64,000 bases of DNA, taken from Tamarix chinensis (Eukaryota; Streptophyta; Magnoliopsida; Caryophyllales; Tamaricaceae). The stretch spans positions 65,104,367-65,168,366 of the forward strand of contig CM060173.1 in the NCBI GenBank assembly GCA_030549775.1. Reading direction: 5' to 3'. The notes below the pieces were generated by a model. The model worked only from the letters and a program-made list of their open reading frames with translations, did not search any database and was not told where the DNA came from. Shown piece after piece: positions 60,771 to 64,000 of the stretch (positions within the stretch are counted from its first letter, which is position 1; the number at the start of each line of letters is the position of its first letter). The translations under genes were made by a program, and so were the position numbers.

Positions 60771-62577
60771 TCCTTTTAGTTAACAATAAAACTACTTTTG
60801 TCTTATCCGTGTGACTTAACTCAAAGTTAGTAAATATCATGTGGTTGTTAACTAAGAAGGATACTTGAGTCTTATTACCATATCACTTAATATTACCCCT
60901 AATGCTGTTAACCCTAAACCTCATCACTAGGGTACTATTATTAGCTCTTACTATTATTACTACTATCACTATTTTCCTATAGTTAGCATAAACTCTATTA
61001 CTACAAGATTAGAACTAATGGGTTTAACAATATAAGGGTAACAGTTAGTATAAAAAATAAATACATTTTGACTAGTAATGGCTAATACACTAATTCTAAG
61101 GTAAAAACCCTAGTTTTTTGTATAATACCCTCTTTAGTAATAAAAACCCTAATCCTAAATTAGAATAAGGGTTGATGGTACTTGCAAGGGAAACTAATAC
61201 TTAGCATTTTCCCCTTTCATAGGTAACCCCGATCCAAGCCCTAAGGAGTGATAGGAGCGTGCTCCAAGCCCGACGTCACCTTAGGTAAGGACGAAGCTAT
61301 GGCATTGTGCTATGTGTGATGTGATGTGTTGATGGATGATGAGTATGCCATGTTAATGTGTATTATGCATGTGTTATGAAGAACCTGTTTTGTGTAGCGC
61401 AACGTGGATAAAGAGGTATGATGTGTGCGCCTTATATCATACGAGCATGACATGTTTCATGTTTGATGTTTGATGATGTGACATGGTATGACCCTCTAGG
61501 ACATGCATGCTAGGGTTTTGGTAGCATGAAATGATAATAAAAGAATAACGGGAAAGTGGACGTTTGGGAAGTTTGCATGGGGGGGAAACTAGATCTTGCA
61601 TGGGCATGATCCTTACGTGGGAAAGGTGGATTTGGGTTGTAAGTAAGAGTTTTGGAGAGTCTTAGATCGATTGGAGACTTGGTATGAAAAATAGTATGTG
61701 AGTTGGTGCATAAGAGACCTAATTAGGGTTTTGTGAGTAAGTAGGTGTTGGGGAGTCTGCAGGGAGTATTTAAATTCTGCATAGGGATGAATCTTACGTG
61801 AGGAAAGTTGATTTAGGAAGTAAATAAGATAATGTAAAAGTTATGGGTCCATTGGAGATTTGGGTGTAAAACTTTACGTGGGTCGATGTAAGGGTGTCTA
61901 AGGGACCCAATTAGGGTTTTGGGAGAAAATGAGGAATTTAAAGGGTACAAGGGTAAAAATGATCAAGGAAGGATGGCGTATGGGGTTGAGAGTGAGAACT
62001 CACTTATATAAAGGATGAGTATGGGTTTTCTAAATGAGAGAAGAGATTTGGGGGTGAAAGAGGGAGGTTACTTGTTGAGGAAGTAAAGTGCTAGGATTTG
62101 GCGCGGCCAACTAGGATTAGCGTGGTCAACTAGGGTTTTGATATGGCCTACTAGGGTTTTGCCGGTCACATGCGAAATCGAGGAGTAAAGTGATATGCCT
62201 TGGGGTTTGACCTAATGAGGGTGAGATTTGGGGTGAAGAATAAATAATGGTAAGGTAAGTGAGAAGGGGTTGTGCCACATAGGCCCAACTAGGGTTTCCA
62301 AGGGGAAAACCCTAGAGGTGAGAATAGGCGAGATCGATGTCATAGGGTGTTGGGTTTAACCTACGCTTCCAGGAGTTGGTCTCTCATTATGTGTGAGCTT
62401 AAGGGGAAAATAATGTCGGGGTGTGACTAAGGGCGCACGAGTCTCAACATATGGGACAAGCCCTCTTAAAAAGAAAGTAGTAGATTGTTGTTGGCATGCA
62501 TGTTAAGGGTGATGTGTGATTTAATGAGACACTGATAAGACATTAATCACGTAAAGCGAAAGATGTTGAGCCGAGCC

Positions 62578-63005
62578 CGTGTTTGGTCCACCGGCAATAA
62601 TAGTGGATCAGAGGCGTTTTGCCCTGTGCGTTATTTTCTGGTCCACCGGCTATAATAGTGGATAAGAGGCGTTTTGCCTTGTGTGTTTATTTTCCGATCT
62701 ACCGGCTATAATAGTGGATCAGAGACGTTCTGCCCTGTGCGTTATCTTTTGGTCCACCGGCTATAATAGTGGGGGATCTCGTGCTCGACAAACCAAACGA
62801 ATAAGTTAATCCATGGGAAAGATACTAAGTACTTAAAGTGAAACACCATGTGAGTCGGGGCCATGATCCGGTCCACCAGCTATAATAGTGGATCAGAGGC
62901 GTTTTGCCTTGTGCGTTTATTTTTCGATCCATCGGCTATAATAGTGGATCAGAGGCGTTCTACCCTGCGCGTATATCTTCCGGTCCACCGGCTATAATAG
63001 TGGGG
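62578..63005 (+). repeat. CCACCGGC-TATAATAGTGG repeats, unit D
   Basis: Seven units of ~55 bp. Most read GGTCCACCGGCTATAATAGTGG followed by ATCAGAGGCGTTTTGCCCTG. The fourth and last units end GTGGGG and are followed by a 'cccg/ctcg' link, as in unit A. Confidence 0.95.
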
Positions 63006-63532
63006 CTCCCGCACTCACATGGGCTATTGAAGAATATGTGTGAAATGGACATATTATTAACGAGGATAAAGAATAAGTCACCGGAGAGTACTCAGGCCTT
63101 ATCTTGTGTGTATCGCATGTTACTTATATGATTGTGCTATGTGGGCTATGTGGTATGATTGTATGCTTGGCCTTAGCGCACCTGCGCCCTTACTCAGTAT
63201 TGGACCCGTACTGATACTACCTTGATTGACTGGGTCCTGTAATGATCCACCAATGGTGGGGAGCAGACCTCCGATGCAGGTTTTGATCGGTTACTAATTT
63301 GGAGTGGAAGGCTTGGCTTGAGTGAGTAGGCGATCCTGATATTGGTCCCTTGGGATCTGTTTCATTTAGCTATATTTTGTACTACGCTTCTTGTTTTGAA
63401 ACCGTACTCTTAAGTTGTAATCTTAACGATATTTTAACAATTGTTGACTCGTGGTTTTCGTGAATGGTCTATGTTAACTATGGACCTATGTTTTGATGAC
63501 TCTTACTTAACGATTGTTTAGTTTAGCCATAG

Positions 63533-63578
63533 CACTTAGTATCGGAACGGTAGGAGTGAACCGGTCTGGTACTAAGTG
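63533..63578 (+). other. Conserved LTR stem-loop, unit D
   Basis: Arms CACTTAGTATCGGAACGGT and ACCGGTCTGGTACTAAGTG around an AGGAGTGA loop, as in the other units. Confidence 0.75.
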
Positions 63579-63681
63579 TGGCGGTAATACCCCAAGTTTA
63601 TGTTTTAATTCTTTCGCTTCCGCTAAACCTTCTGATTTAAACGAAATTTTTCAGTAGTAAATTTGGGGGTGCTACACAAGG

Positions 63682-64000
63682 TATGGGAGTGGTAGAGGAG
63701 GTTTTAGGGAGTTGATTGGTGGTTTGGGTGGCAATAGAGGCAGCCGGACGGCGACGAATGGTGGGGTTGTAGGGGGACTGCCGAGAAGGGAGCAAAATGG
63801 GGAGAAAAAGAAGAAGGGAGGAAGAAGGAGTTGTGGGGTGGCTTAGACTGTGTTGTGGTGGTGTAGGGCGGTAGTATGAGGTGACAAGGGGCACTACAGG
63901 CTGTTGGTGTGGCGGAGGAAGCAGCGGAGGGGTGGTGGTGCATAAAACGGGGATGAAAATGGAAGGAGAAGAAAATGAGAGAAAGGGATTGGGGAAGGGG
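63682..64000 (-). mobile_element. LTR family unit E, part right of unit D (runs off the window)
   Basis: On the minus strand this is the C/T-rich Pro/Ser-type block (CCACCACC, CCGCCGC-like runs) seen at the same place in A and D. Begins right after the second CAAGG. The open frames are compositional. Confidence 0.7.

Larger units (their letters stand above)
58735..63676 (+). mobile_element. Giant LTR unit D (solo LTR) nested in unit E
   Basis: Starts TGAAATACTCC and ends GGGGGTGCTACA (4.94 kb). CAAGG flanks both sides exactly (58730-58734 and 63677-63681). The first 200 bp closely parallel unit A. Contents: (TA)n at ~58999-59028, C/T-rich block (59.1-60.3 kb), TATA box, ATT-rich block, seven CCACCGGC repeats, stem-loop. 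No gag-pol. A 384-codon frame at 59625-60779 crosses the TATA box and the ATT block and is low-complexity, not a gene. Confidence 0.9.

Noticed and set aside
59625..60779. 384-codon open frame, longest in the window
   Set aside because: Low-complexity Pro/Ser then Ile/Leu composition; it spans the TATA box, C/T-rich block and ATT block of LTR unit D and has no domain.

Overview
This is nuclear DNA of a flowering plant: intron-rich, AT-rich, and packed with transposable elements of plant-specific classes (Stowaway, CACTA-like, hAT, PIF/Harbinger, OTU/plant-mobile-domain MULEs, Cassandra, copia, LINE and very long gypsy-type LTRs). I cannot place it to monocot or eudicot from sequence alone. 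I recognise one host gene. Almost everything else is transposon or relic.

Left part (1-11.4 kb): no host exon found. It holds a candidate CACTA-like element (618-~3778), a Tourist-like MITE (4931-6391, TSD TAA) whose core has become ~0.9 kb of AAT/ATT sequence, a non-autonomous hAT (7134-8684, 8-bp TSD with one mismatch), a weaker MITE candidate (9361-10103) and a duplicated ~170-bp segment.

Host gene (11452-19115, minus): ten exons of a DEAD-box RNA helicase of the MAK5/DDX24/plant RH13 type, which act in 60S ribosome assembly. All helicase motifs are intact. One intron is GC-AG, another carries a Stowaway MITE, and a repeat-like sequence starts about 85 bp upstream of the ATG. The C-terminal exon(s) are not visible, so the last intron is either longer than 11 kb or the gene is truncated.

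19.2-23.0 kb: a decayed PIF/Harbinger element, with a HARBI1-type nuclease and a MYB-like partner both broken by stops.

23.0-40.7 kb: three 4.5-5.4 kb LTR-like units (A +, B +, C -) with TG...CA ends and no internal gag-pol, i.e. giant solo LTRs. C (TSD TTTGT) sits inside a LINE reverse transcriptase. B (TSD TATG) sits inside an older relative. A Cassandra LTR carrying 5S rRNA-derived sequence lies beside C. A fourth unit D (58735-63676, TSD CAAGG) lies inside a fifth, oppositely oriented copy E at the right edge. The family shares a TATA box ~0.85-1.1 kb from its start, CCACCGGCTATAATAGTGG repeats, and a conserved ~46-nt stem-loop ~100 bp before its end. Single copies carry private minisatellites.

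41-58.4 kb: two inverted copies of one MULE lineage. Each has a transposase (FAR1-like zinc finger, DDE, SWIM) running into an OTU cysteine-protease domain, facing a convergent plant-mobile-domain (PMD) gene. Copy 1 contains a 710-bp insertion made of two perfect ~300-bp inverted arms, and copy 2 shows the empty site. A gag-only copia relic lies between the two copies.
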